Shown here: positions 12,991 through 24,583 of the stretch, piece after piece
Layout: every line of letters begins with the position of its first letter
Numbering within the stretch: position 1 is the stretch's first letter
Assembly: GCF_002443255.2 (NCBI RefSeq)
Contig: NW_019211456.1
Span: forward strand, 32,485,341 to 32,549,340
Direction: 5' to 3'
Length of the DNA stretch: 64,000 bases
Origin: Varroa destructor
Lineage: Eukaryota > Arthropoda > Arachnida > Mesostigmata > Varroidae
Program-made: the position numbers and the translations under genes
Notes under the pieces: model-generated
What the model was told of the DNA's origin: nothing
Seen by the model: the letters and a program-made list of their open reading frames with translations, nothing else
Database searches by the model: none

Positions 12991-13821
12991 TTGTTTATGC
13001 CAAATCATATTAACTTGGTTCTGTTAATTTTAGCGAGAATAAACGTTATGTATTTCTATTATCGATTTCCGTACGCATGTTATCTCTTATGTAATCTGTT
13101 TGTATTCGAGTTAACCATTAGGTAAAATAACTTTATCCAATGATAACCGAGTAGTTCTGGCTGGCCTACGATTGTGAGTTGGTCGGTGATATATACCATT
13201 GTGTGCTTGCGTCCCTATTTTTGGGCTATTTGTGTCGTCTGAGGCGAGCTTCTGAGATGTAGCGTTTCACTCTCTGTACAGGATTCACTAACGCGTGTCG
13301 ATGTTTTAGCCAGTTGCACGCAGCCAGTACAGGAAATCCGCTATTGTCAAGTAACTGAAAGCAGTCATCGGAAAGAGCCACCGAGCCCGTGAGCACTCTA
13401 GGGCAGATCACAACCGCTTTTGCGGCTCGTGAAGCGAACATAAACTTGAGTCAGCATACCGCGGCGCCCGTCTGCCCGGTTGACTCGACGCTCGACTTTT
13501 TGCCCTCTTCGGAATGTTCTAGCCCTTTGGGTTCTTCTTGGCGACCTCCAATCGCTGCCTTCGTTGAGTCTTGCGACTGCCTCTCAATTTACTCCTGCAG
13601 ATTGCGCTATAAATCCGCCACAGTATCGTGGAGCAGCACATTCCAGGCGCGGTTCGCTAGGTTCCCCAATGTTTCTTTCTTTCGCATAGCTCCGTTCCGT
13701 TTTAGTCAGGGATTCACCCCTCGTACCGAGGCATGATACTGCCTAACATGTACCCACCCATATATAGGTAGCAGCGCCCATTATGAACATCAGAACATAG
13801 AGCTGTAATCTTAAATGGGTT

Positions 13822-13836
13822 TGTGTGTGTGTGTGT
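13822..13836. repeat. Short (TG)n microsatellite
   Basis: About seven and a half TG units. Confidence 0.9.
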
Positions 13837-15852
13837 CTACTGTAATATACACTATTATATGCTACTCGGATAACGGGTACAGAATTGCTCGGTATTGAAC
13901 ACGAATTTAAGATGTAATTTTTTTGTTCTCATCCTGTATTCCGGATACCGTATAGTACCTGACCAGGTGTATTAAAACAAATTTAAAAGATTGCCAATTT
14001 TCCATGATTACACTCGAGTGCTCTAAGAAAAATCATGCTCAACTTATAACTGCCCATGACATAGTACATAATTATGCATTATTCACATATACAGACACGC
14101 ATACATTGCACGCACGCATATAGACATCCATATATAAACACAGCGACAACGGTACCGTTGCTTTCCGGATGCAAAAGACCCGTCGATCTATAGGTTTCGA
14201 TAGAACAAGCGGGCACCTCGGGCAGTGGCAGGACGCTTTGGAAACAACCGGGGGGTGCCAGGAAAGGTTGAAGTGGGGTCGGATACGGGAAACTACGCCA
14301 CCTTTCCTCCATTGATCAGAGCGCTGGGTGATCTTGTTGGCGATAGAACGAAGGACGGTGAAAGAGATGGTACGAACGACGAGAGCTAAGAAAGACTCCC
14401 TCGCTGCTTCCGAGTCCCCAAGGAAGACCCAGCGCGGCTTGGCGGCACCGGCTGAACTGCCGTTCCGTCTAAAGATAGGCGTCTGCGAAGCGTCACGCTT
14501 CGTGAGGACCTCTCAGCTCGTCCCATTCTAGGACTTCACTACCGCTGCTACTACTGCTACCTCAACTACTTCTACAACGACAAGTACGCCAGCCGTGGCT
14601 GCTGCCGCCGCAGCTTCTGCACTCGGACATTGACATTAGGAATTCTCCATAACTACGGGCCGGCCGCCTCTCATTTTTCGAGCTTCTTCCCTTACTCTGG
14701 CCCGTTGGCTTTCGTCGTCCTACCTAGACTTTTCTTGCGTGCAATACCTTCGCTGCAACTACCGCAGCGGCCATCACTATAGCTACTATTGCTGTTAGAA
14801 GTAATAGTAAAACTAAGTTGTCTAGAAGGGAAGTAGCCAGCGTGACGGAGTTGCGTATGAACCTGCATATAAACGCATTCGCTAGCTGAAAACCCAAGTT
14901 TACCGCCGCATTTGCTCACACAACAAATGGAAAGCAAAAGCGGAAGAAGAGCAATGTATTGACTAGCAATGGCACATGAGTGCATTTAGGGGCGTTCTTA
15001 CAGGCTGCATTATACACGGACAATACACGCACATTTCTAGTGTTCCTACAACGGTCTTCTAGCTTAAATTGTTTTAAGATTTGCCATTAGATAGATTAAA
15101 TACTGACTAAATATTATTTTCAGTATTGATATTTATATGTTGAAATCACGTTTATGGGTAGTTTACCTCTTTGTCTTCTCTCTTAAGTTTCGTGCAAGTG
15201 TTTGTGTTGCTTCTGTTGTTGTAGTTGTTAGTTCTGCCACCCAACTAACATCGTCGTTGTTGTTTCTGTTGTCCCCACCATATCAGCCCACGATAGTAAC
15301 AGATAAACAGGAAACAGGGCGGGGCATAGGGAACTTTGATGCTTGACGACGCGTTGTACTCGCCCCAGCCGTCATCGCTGCTACTGCCGTCGCCGCCACC
15401 AAGAGCACCGCCAATGGCACCGCCAGCATCTCATCCCATCGCGGCCGCCACTAACTTCTATCCGCAGCATCGCCTTCGTCGTTGGCGCCGTCGTCGCTGC
15501 TTGTTGTTGTCATAGTGTTCGTAGAAACGCGTCGTCATCGACTTCTTCGTTTTCGTCGTGCATCTAACCGGACCCAAAGGTCCAAACCCCTGCCCACCCG
15601 TCTCTACCAGACTCGCAATGCTGGTGCTGTTCTCGTCGCCTGTGCTATTACCACGTCTGCTAGAGCTTCTTTACCAATCGCTCGTCCTGGGCTTTCCTAT
15701 GATACCACCACTGCGCGCTCGGCCCCTAACTCGGACCGATTCTTTCGTGCTACTCTACCAGCAGTATCCTTCGTTCGCCTTCTTGCTCACCACCTCTACA
15801 TCTGTGTCTGCCTTTCTTTAGTTCATTCCGTCCGCTTTCTTCTTCGTTTCCT

Positions 15853-15877
15853 TCGTCGTCGTCGTCGTCGTCGTCGT
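15853..15877. repeat. (TCG)8 microsatellite
   Basis: Eight TCG units, encoding poly-Ser, poly-Arg or poly-Val depending on frame, in GC-rich island A. Confidence 0.93.
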
Positions 15878-15906
15878 TTTCCTCCTCCTTCTTCAGCTTT
15901 TCCTAG

Positions 15907-15926
15907 CGTTCGTTCGTTCGTTCGTT
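15907..15926. repeat. (CGTT)5 microsatellite
   Basis: Five CGTT units; the complement is the CGAA/GAAC repeat seen at 54150 and 54564. Confidence 0.92.
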
Positions 15927-16272
15927 CATTCGCTACTTCTTTCGTTGGCTCACTGGTTCGTTCGCTCGTAGTTTCGTACGTCGCTGGCTTGGTCTGTCCG
16001 TCCAGTGCTTGCTGGCCTTCCCGCCCGTCTGGCGGGCCGGCCTCGTCGGCTGGTCCGTCGCTTGTTCGCCCGCCCGCCCCCTCGCTAGCTTGGTTAAGTT
16101 GCTCGCTGGTTCGGTTCGGTCCGTTCCTTCGGCCTGGCTGCCTGGCCGCCTGTCGCTGCTCCCGCTTTGCGTCCCGTCTTCCTCGGGTCTTCCCGTACTC
16201 TCATTCTCTCGCTTGTCTTCTTCTCCACCCTGCCACTTCCCCGCAAAATATCCCCAATGACCCCCACTCGTC

Positions 16273-16292
16273 TGCCTGCCTGCCTGCCTGCC
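16273..16292. repeat. (TGCC)5 microsatellite
   Basis: Five TGCC units right at the end of the pyrimidine-rich block of island A, followed by CCTGCTGCCTGCTTG. Confidence 0.92.
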
Positions 16293-18209
16293 TCCCTGCT
16301 GCCTGCTTGTCCTCATGGCCAGAAGGCGGTAAAGGGAGCGGCAGGCAGGAGCTGCAGAGTAGGCAGCGACGGGAAACGGGAAGCGCGCTTCTCTCTTCCC
16401 AAAAATTCCTCTGCGATATCCAATAGAACGAAGAACCACACGACGAAAGAAGATGGTCGATAGAACGAATTCCGAGGAAAGAAGTCGGAGGAGGTTTGGG
16501 AACGTGAGGGAATGGGAAGCCGAAGGGATGGAATGGACAGGGTGCGGAGGGTGGAGGCCGGGGGAAGATCGGGCCAAAGGGCCGGGTCCGACCGCCGCGG
16601 GGGACCCAGACGGGAAAACGAGAGCGAGAAAGAGAAGTGGCAAAGTGAGTGACGAAGAGAACGAGCGGCCGCCGAGGCAATGCGGGCAGTTGGCGAGAGC
16701 GGCAGGCAACCGAACAGGATGCATTTGCCTCGCGAGAGAGGGAAGAGGCGAGAGAGGGGGATAGTGCGGGAGAGGACGTGGGGATGGAGTGAAAAGAGAG
16801 GGCGGGAATGGAGGGAAAGATAGGCCCACGAGGAGAACCAGCAGGATGAGGTGAAGGATAAGAAATAGGCACTCGCAAAAGGACGGCTAGTGTCGACTGC
16901 AGAACGTGAACGAGGAAGAGGGTGATGGTGGCAGGGGGAAGAAGAAGGGGGCGATGATGGGAAAAACGAACGGAAAAGCGAGGAAAAGAATGAGTGCGAG
17001 CAAGGAAAGAGAGAAAGGGACAGAGAGAAGACTGAAAGAGCAAAAAGAAGTACGAAACTGGTAGGGGCTAACGGCAACTGTGCGGGGCTCGTGCGTGGAC
17101 GGGTGCGAGAGGTGGAAAAGGAGAGGGGGAAGAGAGGCGGCGAACTGGCCTGGGGTAGTAGAAGAAGAAGAAAAGAAGCCCAGTGGGATGAGAATGCGAG
17201 TGTGAGCAAGACGAAGTGCGGATCCCAACAACCCAACACCCTGACGGCGTTTCGCCCTCCGCTTGTCCGCCTGTCTGCGTGGCAGGCAAGGCGGCAGCGA
17301 GGCAGGCTTCCTTCGAAGAGACTTGGAGGTGGGGCGGCTAGTCTGCCGGGGCTGCTAGATGGGAAAGCACAACGATGGACGCTTCCACAGGAAAGGCAGC
17401 TGAGTTTAGGGCATTGGCAAAGGGCTTGACGGGAATAGGGACCAGGGGGGCTGGTTATGGGGCGTCTCAGCCTAAGGGTCGGAGAGATGTCGGGGCAGAT
17501 GTGACAATTTTTGACACGCGGCTGACAGTTACAAGGGCGGGAGAAGCAAGCGGAGAGGTCACAGGTGGACGACTTACCGCGACAAGCAGTTGGTGAACGG
17601 CAACGGGCCGCAGCGGCAACGGCCGCAGCGACAACGGGCCACGGGGATGGGAAACAGCAGCAGGCAGGGGATTATCCAACGAAGACGCAAGATCATGTCC
17701 AAGACAGGGGCATTAGGAAGGCGGCAAGCCGCGGGAGAACAGGACAAAAGTCGTTAGTCAGTCTCAAAGGCCAACGGCGCGATGTAAAAATCCGGATACC
17801 GTTTCGGTATTCCTTTCTGTCAACGTCAGCGACGTCACCATCGTCTCCATCTCTGTTGTGCCGTTCTCCTTCACCGCAAGTGAACCAACAATTCACTGGA
17901 AGCTTTGGAGTACGCCGGAGAATCGGGCAGACTGTTTGTTTGTCACGCCGCGAAGCGTAGTCTAGCGCATATCCTTCGCTACGTTGGCCGAGATGGACAC
18001 TGGACGAAATAAGTTCTCGAAAGTCACGGCCGAAGCTTGTGTGACTACTTGGACGCCAATACTTCACTGCCAAATTAATTAATGACGCGAAACGGATAGC
18101 CAGAAAAGTTTATGCAAGATCGTGAATATAAGGAATTTAAATAGCCAAGAGAAAGGTCATATAAACCATCCTGTACAGAATGTAACTTGACATGTGATTA
18201 TTGTCTGTA

Positions 18210-18224
18210 ATATATATATATATT
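18210..18224. repeat. Short (TA)n microsatellite
   Basis: About seven TA units in an AT-rich region. Confidence 0.85.
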
Positions 18225-19733
18225 AGTTTTTTTTGGTTATATATACATCAGATATGTAGATAGATATACGATAGCATGTAAGTATCAAAAGCATTATATG
18301 AATTAGTTGTTATAGTTAGACGAGAGGCGATCTGTGGTATATCAGAAAATCTTATTTTATTGAGTATGTGCATGATACATGTACATGGTGCTAACAGCAA
18401 TGAGACGCTACGAGTATTGAAGATTTGTAGAAGTGTACCAGTTGTTAGCTATTGTATCGTTACTTCCAACGCCAATGAATTAAATATTGTAGTCGGCTCA
18501 AGTGGTAGAGAAAGGGCACTATTTCACGTAAAGCGGTAACAGCATTAAACAGTAGAAAAAGATCAGATAATCGGGCTAGCAATAGCGGTCAAGTAGAGTC
18601 ACGACTTCCTTCTACATAAAGATTCATAATCTATTGATTCGTTTCATTTTCATCGTAACCGCTACTTCGATATCGGTAAACGAGTGCCCAATCCTCAAAC
18701 TTTGCCACTCTTTTGAAGGATACACGTTGGCTGCTAAGTACGTCGGTCCGGACTGGCAACATTTATCACTGAAATCAAAAACACATGCTGACATGACCGC
18801 ACCAACATTTAGCGACTTCAGCAGTAAACGGCTCCCATTTCTAATATGTGTAAACAATTGAGTATAAGTCGATATTTAATAGTGACCTTCGATCTAATCT
18901 ACGCACGCGTTCTCTTTGATACTAGAACTGCTTATACCACTGTTCAATGAAAAAAATTCGGAAACGGCTGATTTAAGCCTACCGTGCTATACCACGCCAT
19001 CCCTACACGGCAATCATAGACACGGCCCAATAAACCTTCGTGCACGTTTGGCCTTGTCGCTTCCGCTATTGTGCACTTAGATGAAATAGTCCACCGATGT
19101 GCAAGTTTAGCCATACGTATATTTTAACTAACTTTAGTTTTACTCGATCTTTCAATAGCCTGGACGGGATATGATAAACTATGCACTATATCTAGCCGAT
19201 AGAAATGTCCAATATTATCATTTGTTGTCATTTCAGGTAATAGTTCTACATTTCCTGCCAGTTGGGCGCTCGTACGTTTCCTTACTGTTTGAGCTCTCGA
19301 TTTACCACAGCAGCAGCACGGCAGGTAGACAGCGTTCCATCGAGGTCGTTCAAGTCTACAAGTGTTCGGCCGAGCCAGCCACCGTTAATGTCTCTGCCGC
19401 AATGATCTGGCGAAGCTAGCAGGCAATGCTTGGATGTTAAGGCTGGATCGCGTCACATACTGCACAGGCTTAACGAATGTTTCTGCTGCTGTTGTGCGTG
19501 CACTTGGGAGCAATTGCACGACGACTGGAGTGGCTCTGCCGTTCGGGTCTGCCCCTTGTACACACAGAACCATAGCACACAGCACAACGACTCTTGTCGG
19601 CTGCAACAGCCGCCATTGAATCTCTACTCAGCATCACAATGACAATTACCATCCGGTAGACGCAAAGCAACCCAACAGGCTAGGCTAGCGAGTAACACGA
19701 CCCGTCCTCTGTCCTGTCCTCATGCACTCACCT

Positions 19734-19750
19734 TGAGAAGGGCCTTCTCA
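19734..19750. repeat. Perfect 8-bp-arm palindrome
   Basis: TGAGAAGGGCCTTCTCA has two perfect 8-base arms around one central G. It could be a dimeric protein-binding site or chance. Confidence 0.75.
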
Positions 19751-21539
19751 GCCAACGCTAACAACGAAAACTGGAACCCTTGTTAGCATTTTTTCGTGGT
19801 GCACAGCTGGGTACATTGCGCATAACGACCACAAGGCCGTGGGTTAACTCACGGTTGCTACGGTCCCCAGTCTATTATGAAGAAAGTATCGGATAAAGAC
19901 AACGTGGGATTACAAATTTTCTGTTAGCCGATGGCAGAAAAATGGAAACTAATAATTATGGTTTACTGCAAAAAAAAGAGCGCTACCGGAACATTTTTGT
20001 AATTGCGTTTGTACTCTCGAACTAAGGTATTAGGAAGCCGTTTGAGGTACTCGGTAGAAAATTTCTTCATCTTACCGTGGACTTGCACCTTGATTGCCTG
20101 TAATGAACGTACTCGTTAGAACTTCTCTATAGAAAAAGAACTCTTACATTCGACTTTTCGTAGCGCTAAATAATCAGCTTCTCCAAGTGTTAACAGAACG
20201 AACGTACGCATGCGACAGTACAGAAGAGAGGCCAGATAAAAAGGAAACTCTATATTATAAGTTATCTTTGATGGGTGGCAGACAATGAATAGTGCGGACT
20301 ATTCCTGTATAAGATTTTAGGCTCTAAGTTAAAACAGATACGTGGCGTCCTGAAAAGCATCCGGCATCTTCAGTTCCTGATAAAACTTATACACGCTGAA
20401 CATTCAAAAATGAACTGAAAAGGCTAGACTTGTAGAAATGTTGTTGGCGAATTTTTCAAGCTGTACACTCACTATATGTACACTGTAAAAGCAAATGATA
20501 CGTTAGATCGCTGTCATTTTGAATTATTTGACATCTTTGTACGACCCATTGCGTTCTCCAGTTAGTAAGTATATTATAAGGTGTTTATTGACCTCCAAAC
20601 CGTAATTGCCCCACCCATGTTAGATGTAAAGCGGCTTTGGGGTGAATTGCTTGAAGCGTTTAGGTGTTCTGCATCTCATGTATTCAGTGAAGTTAGTTAT
20701 AGAAGTTCATATAGCTACCGAAATTAAGACACCTTAATTATCAAGTATTTCTAGCAGTTAGCGAGTATTGGAACCCCAGGCTCTGAATAATATTGTTACG
20801 TAAATGTTTCGGCTCATGTTTATTAGATTTTTTGTGGACATTTTAGCATAGCTAAACACTAAGACGGTCGCACGCAGTCAGGACATCCAGGCGATCCGTA
20901 TTAGTGTCTAAATTTTGCCGGTGTTTCTATAGACAACAGGACTATCCTGTTTTTCCTGTTTAGGAAAATCGAAAGGTTACTGGAAGCATGCAATGAAATG
21001 CGACAGCACTCAAGTTGATAATTACAGAAATAGTTAGAGTTACAGTGGAAGGTTCTTCTCATTACATCTTGCACCTCTATTTGAACATTTGATTAAAACA
21101 AACTTGATATCTATGCCATATTGTCACAACATTATTCCGCTTACTTTTAGTGTTTGCGTATTCCTTACGTATGATTTCCTTGAACGGTTTGCCAATCGTC
21201 GAATTCTCCTATTCTACAGCAATTATTATATCTGCACACGAAACTGCGAAGTTGAACGTGCTGCCGTCGCACACGCTTAAGGAAACTTCTGAAGCGTACG
21301 CTCTGAAATTCAACGATGGCCAAAAAGTTTAACCCTGCTCGTTTTTTTATCTTTCTGTCCAGTTCTCCATATTACCCATTTTTCTGCCTAACATTCAGGC
21401 CTACGCTGCACCCGATGTGTAGTCCTTGTTTAAAGCAGATCGAAAACAGCATCGTTAACAAACGAAGATGTATACGGACATCATAGTCGAGATAGGACAT
21501 CATACTTATCATTTAACCCATCCCAGCCTAGCCATGAAA

Positions 21540-23500
21540 CCTCTAAGACAAGGACTAGCGTCTACCGCTGCTACCGCCGCAACTTTAACGGCAGCAACGA
21601 CAGCAACTTCATCATCATGATTGTCATTGCTACCGCTGCTACTGTGTCTTGCAGGGTCCTGTCACTATTGCTCTCGTCATATCCATATCTCTTTGAAAGC
21701 TTCAAAGCCTCCCAATATCCCCGAGGATTTTCGCTAGCTAGCACCTAGTCGCCGCTGCTCCTGCTATCGCCTACCCGCCGGCACTGACGCCACCCCGTCG
21801 TAACAACAGCGGCATTTGGTCGCCTCACTTTCGGGCTGTCTGGGTCGCTGCTGGCTAGCTGTGAACCGCTTTTGCTGCACTGGGACTCTCCAGCCGCTTT
21901 GCCACTTCTGGTTAGCACCGTACCTCTGTCTGCCCACACGGGCGGCTGTGGTAGTTCTGAGCCGCAGTGGCAAGGCGAGCCCTTTAGCAGGTTTAGCTGG
22001 ATAGCTGGCTGCTTTGGCCGGTGGCCGTCCCCTCAGTGGGGGTCGTACCCAAGGGAACCAAACCTTCTCAGCCCGCTCGAGGGCGGTTGCTACTGCTTAG
22101 CTGCCTAGCGGCCTGCCTAGCAAGCTGGCAGGCCGATGGACGGTCTGCGGATGGCCGGCGTTCCTCCTAGAGCCTTCGAGGCCCTCTAGCAGGACGTAGT
22201 AGCTACGAGAAGCCGCAGCGCTAGCACCAGCAAGGAGTAGTGTAGTAGCGCTAGGGAGCCAAGGGAAGCAGTAGCTGCCAAGACGGGACTTGGCGTAGGG
22301 AACGGGCTGCTAGCTGCTTGTCTAGCTGAGATGGGAAGAGCTACGTGGACTATGAGGAGGGCCATGAGGGCTGTGAGCAGGCGGCGGATCTGGGGCAGCA
22401 CGGGGGCAAGGGAGGGGGCAAGATAGGGTGAGCTCTTGGGCATCTCCAGAGAGCGGACGATCGCCAAAGTGAAAGAAGAACGAACGATGGGAAAAAGCGT
22501 GAAAGAACCTCGAAGCAAGCCCTTGCTGCTGGCTGCCTGCTACCGCCTGTGCCGCCTGAGACCCGTGCGCGCTGCCGAGAGAGCGAACCTTCAGAGTTGC
22601 TTTCCTATTTCTGTTCCCTGCTGGCCCATAGTTTCTGCTCCGCTTCTACCACCACCACCCTCGGCCGTATCACCCCCACTCTCGCCCTTCGCCCCATTTC
22701 GTCCCTAGCGGAGTTGCCCCAACTCGAACCCTTCGGTCGTGCGCTTAGTTTCTCCACCCCGCCACCGCCGCCTGCGCCTGGCACCCGCTTGCCCGAGGGT
22801 GCAGCACGGATAGGGCCAGGCAACGGTGGTAGCGGCGAAAGCAGCAGCAAGCAAAGCGGACAGGTAGGTAAGCAGCTAGGCCAGGCAGTGGGCATTACCG
22901 GTCTCGGTCTCTATAGAAGAGCCAGCAGCGCTGCTGCGGCCGCCTTAGCCTTCGCCGCCACTACAGCCGCCAGCCATCGCTGCCACTCTCAACGGGAGCA
23001 AATGCTGCTGCTGCCGCCACCCCTTGAGTTAGAAGCAGTATTGCCAATGCTGCTGTGCTGATTGTGGTAGCGTACGTTAGCAGTGCTTCTGCTAAGGGGT
23101 TTGAGATGAAGCAAGCTCTTCCGCTCTACGGACTCGTAACAGCTCGGATGGCAGCGGGAGGAGCAGCGTCAAGAGCAACAACGGCGGACGGAAAAATCTA
23201 GCGCCTAGCTACCCCTTTTTGCCTCCATTCCGTCCGTCTTCTCTTGCTTCTAGCTTGCTTTTAGACAAGCAACATCGGCCACATCCCACGACGCTGCCTT
23301 CGGTTACGATGGCGGTGGCAATAGCACTGCCCAAAGGCTCGGATCACGAGAAGCAGCAGATCAGCAGCAGCATTAGCAGAGAAAGCAATACAACAGCTGA
23401 CACCGTGTCCACTACCCCACTGCTGCCGCCAGCGTCACCACGACTAGCGTCGCGTAGACAGGTAAACACGAAGGCAACCAGCTAACAGGTCGGACTACAG
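21540..23500. other. GC-rich island B
   Basis: GC-rich, stop-poor DNA with CTGC and CAG-like runs and many opposed open frames (170 codons + at 22549-23061; 110 codons - at 22186-22518). The translations are low-complexity with no recognised domain. Several AGGTAAG-type splice-donor matches occur near 22860-23760, so an untranslated exon is possible. Confidence 0.5.
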
Positions 23501-23755
23501 TCCGCACGGAAGAACCCACGAACGAAGACAGGCAACGTAGCTAAGTGGAAGTAAAGATCAGGGTCAAGGGGCAAAACCGATACTGCAGCCGGCTTCGAAC
23601 TAAATCCAACAACAACTGGCAAAATCGTTATTAGTCTCTTTCTTAAGAGGACGACGTCAGCGACAGTGGACATCCGACTAGCGCTCTGGTCAGAGGGTAA
23701 GCGCGTCGCGTCGAAGGTTACCAAGATGGAAAATAAGTGACAATGAAAGTTGGCA

Positions 23756-23764
23756 CAGGTAAGT
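23756..23764 (+). other. Consensus 5' splice-site match
   Basis: CAG|GTAAGT at 23756-23764 is a perfect match to the animal splice-donor consensus, just after GC-rich island B. No matching upstream exon could be proven, and such matches also occur by chance in 64 kb. Confidence 0.22.
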
Positions 23765-24403
23765 AACGATTCGGACATTGCAGAACTCGATATGACATCG
23801 CAATATAGTACTACAAAGACTGATGTGATGCAAAAAAAACTATATGTTGGTAGTTGTTATTAGCCTTTTTAAGCTATACGATCATATCGGATTCTCTACC
23901 ATGTATGTGGTGAAAAATCTGTTCAATGTGTTTGTGTTTAATGAAAATGTGTTTAAATAATAATTTTTTATTATTTGAACAAAACATTTGATACAGTTAT
24001 AACGATTAAATAATAACACTATAAATAAACGAGAATTTGCCATTGGTCTAACTCACATGCAAACTTTGTAAATTGGTATATAAAAGTAACATGTTAGCGC
24101 ATTTATTTACTCTGATCTGCGTGTCTATGAGGTTGCTATATTTTGATTGAGTATATACAATATTAAATATTTGACAGCAAAGCAAGTTATTCACAAATAA
24201 CCACGTAGTTACGCAATGTTCAGCAGAAGAAGCTTAAAAAAGTTCCCATCGCAGTTTTCCTTTTTGAAACTCTTTCTTCCAGCGCGATCAGTCGGATTTA
24301 TTATACCAATGCCATCAGCGTTAGTTTCGGGTCGAACGTGTCCTAAACCGCCGTACCCTCTTTGAGTCATTGGCGCTCTGTCCCGTTTCCTGCTAGCAGG
24401 CAA

Positions 24404-24431
24404 GCAGCACCCCCATAGAAGGGGGTGCTGC
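24404..24431. repeat. Strong GC-rich hairpin, 11-bp perfect stem
   Basis: Arm GCAGCACCCCC (24404-24414), loop ATAGAA and arm GGGGGTGCTGC (24421-24431) pair perfectly. There is no T run after it, and the context is eukaryotic, so a bacterial-type terminator is not implied. Confidence 0.85.
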
Positions 24432-24564
24432 CCCCGGGTGGCGGCGCTTGAACCCCTTCCTCACAAAAAAAACCCACAAACCCCCACCGGCTTCTCCTTC
24501 CCCAGGCACATCGTTTCCCCAGCCCTCTTAGTTGGTCCGGCCGAAGACCAGGCCGGGTGATCTT

Positions 24565-24583
24565 CGGTCGGTCGGTCGGTCGG
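24565..24583. repeat. (CGGT)4 microsatellite
   Basis: Four CGGT units plus CGG. Confidence 0.9.

Larger units (their letters stand above)
9469..15339. other. No gene seen; small GC-rich patch at 10.15-11.0 kb
   Basis: The GC-rich patch holds a 171-codon + frame (10481-10996) with opposed minus frames, none with a recognised domain. Around it the DNA is AT-rich, especially 11.0-13.1 kb. A 115-codon + frame at 13389-13736 is also unrecognised. Confidence 0.45.
15340..17680. other. GC-rich island A with purine/pyrimidine strand switch
   Basis: From about 15350 to 16315 the + strand is strongly pyrimidine-rich (TCG, CGTT and TGCC runs); from about 16320 to 17350 it is purine-rich (GA and GGA runs). 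Stop codons are rare on both strands, so frames of 314 codons (+, 15482-16426) and about 300 codons (-, three overlapping frames in 15933-17239) occur in opposite directions. Their translations are low-complexity Ser/Pro/Leu/Phe or Arg/Gly/Glu runs without domains, so I treat them as by-products of composition. The island could be promoter or untranslated-exon DNA. Confidence 0.6.
17681..21539. other. No gene seen
   Basis: AT-rich DNA with frames of at most 126 codons. Nothing beyond the palindrome at 19734 and a short TA tract. Confidence 0.5.

Noticed and set aside
15482..16426. 314-codon + strand frame in island A
   Set aside because: Low-complexity Ser/Arg/Pro/Leu translation, opposed by equally long minus frames. 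Length is explained by stop-poor GC-rich composition.
16201..17239. Overlapping minus-strand frames of 280-308 codons
   Set aside because: Three different frames on the same strand are open over the same purine-rich DNA and give Ser/Pro/Phe/Leu runs without domains.
24404..24431. Hairpin as a transcription terminator
   Set aside because: No T run follows and the DNA is eukaryotic.
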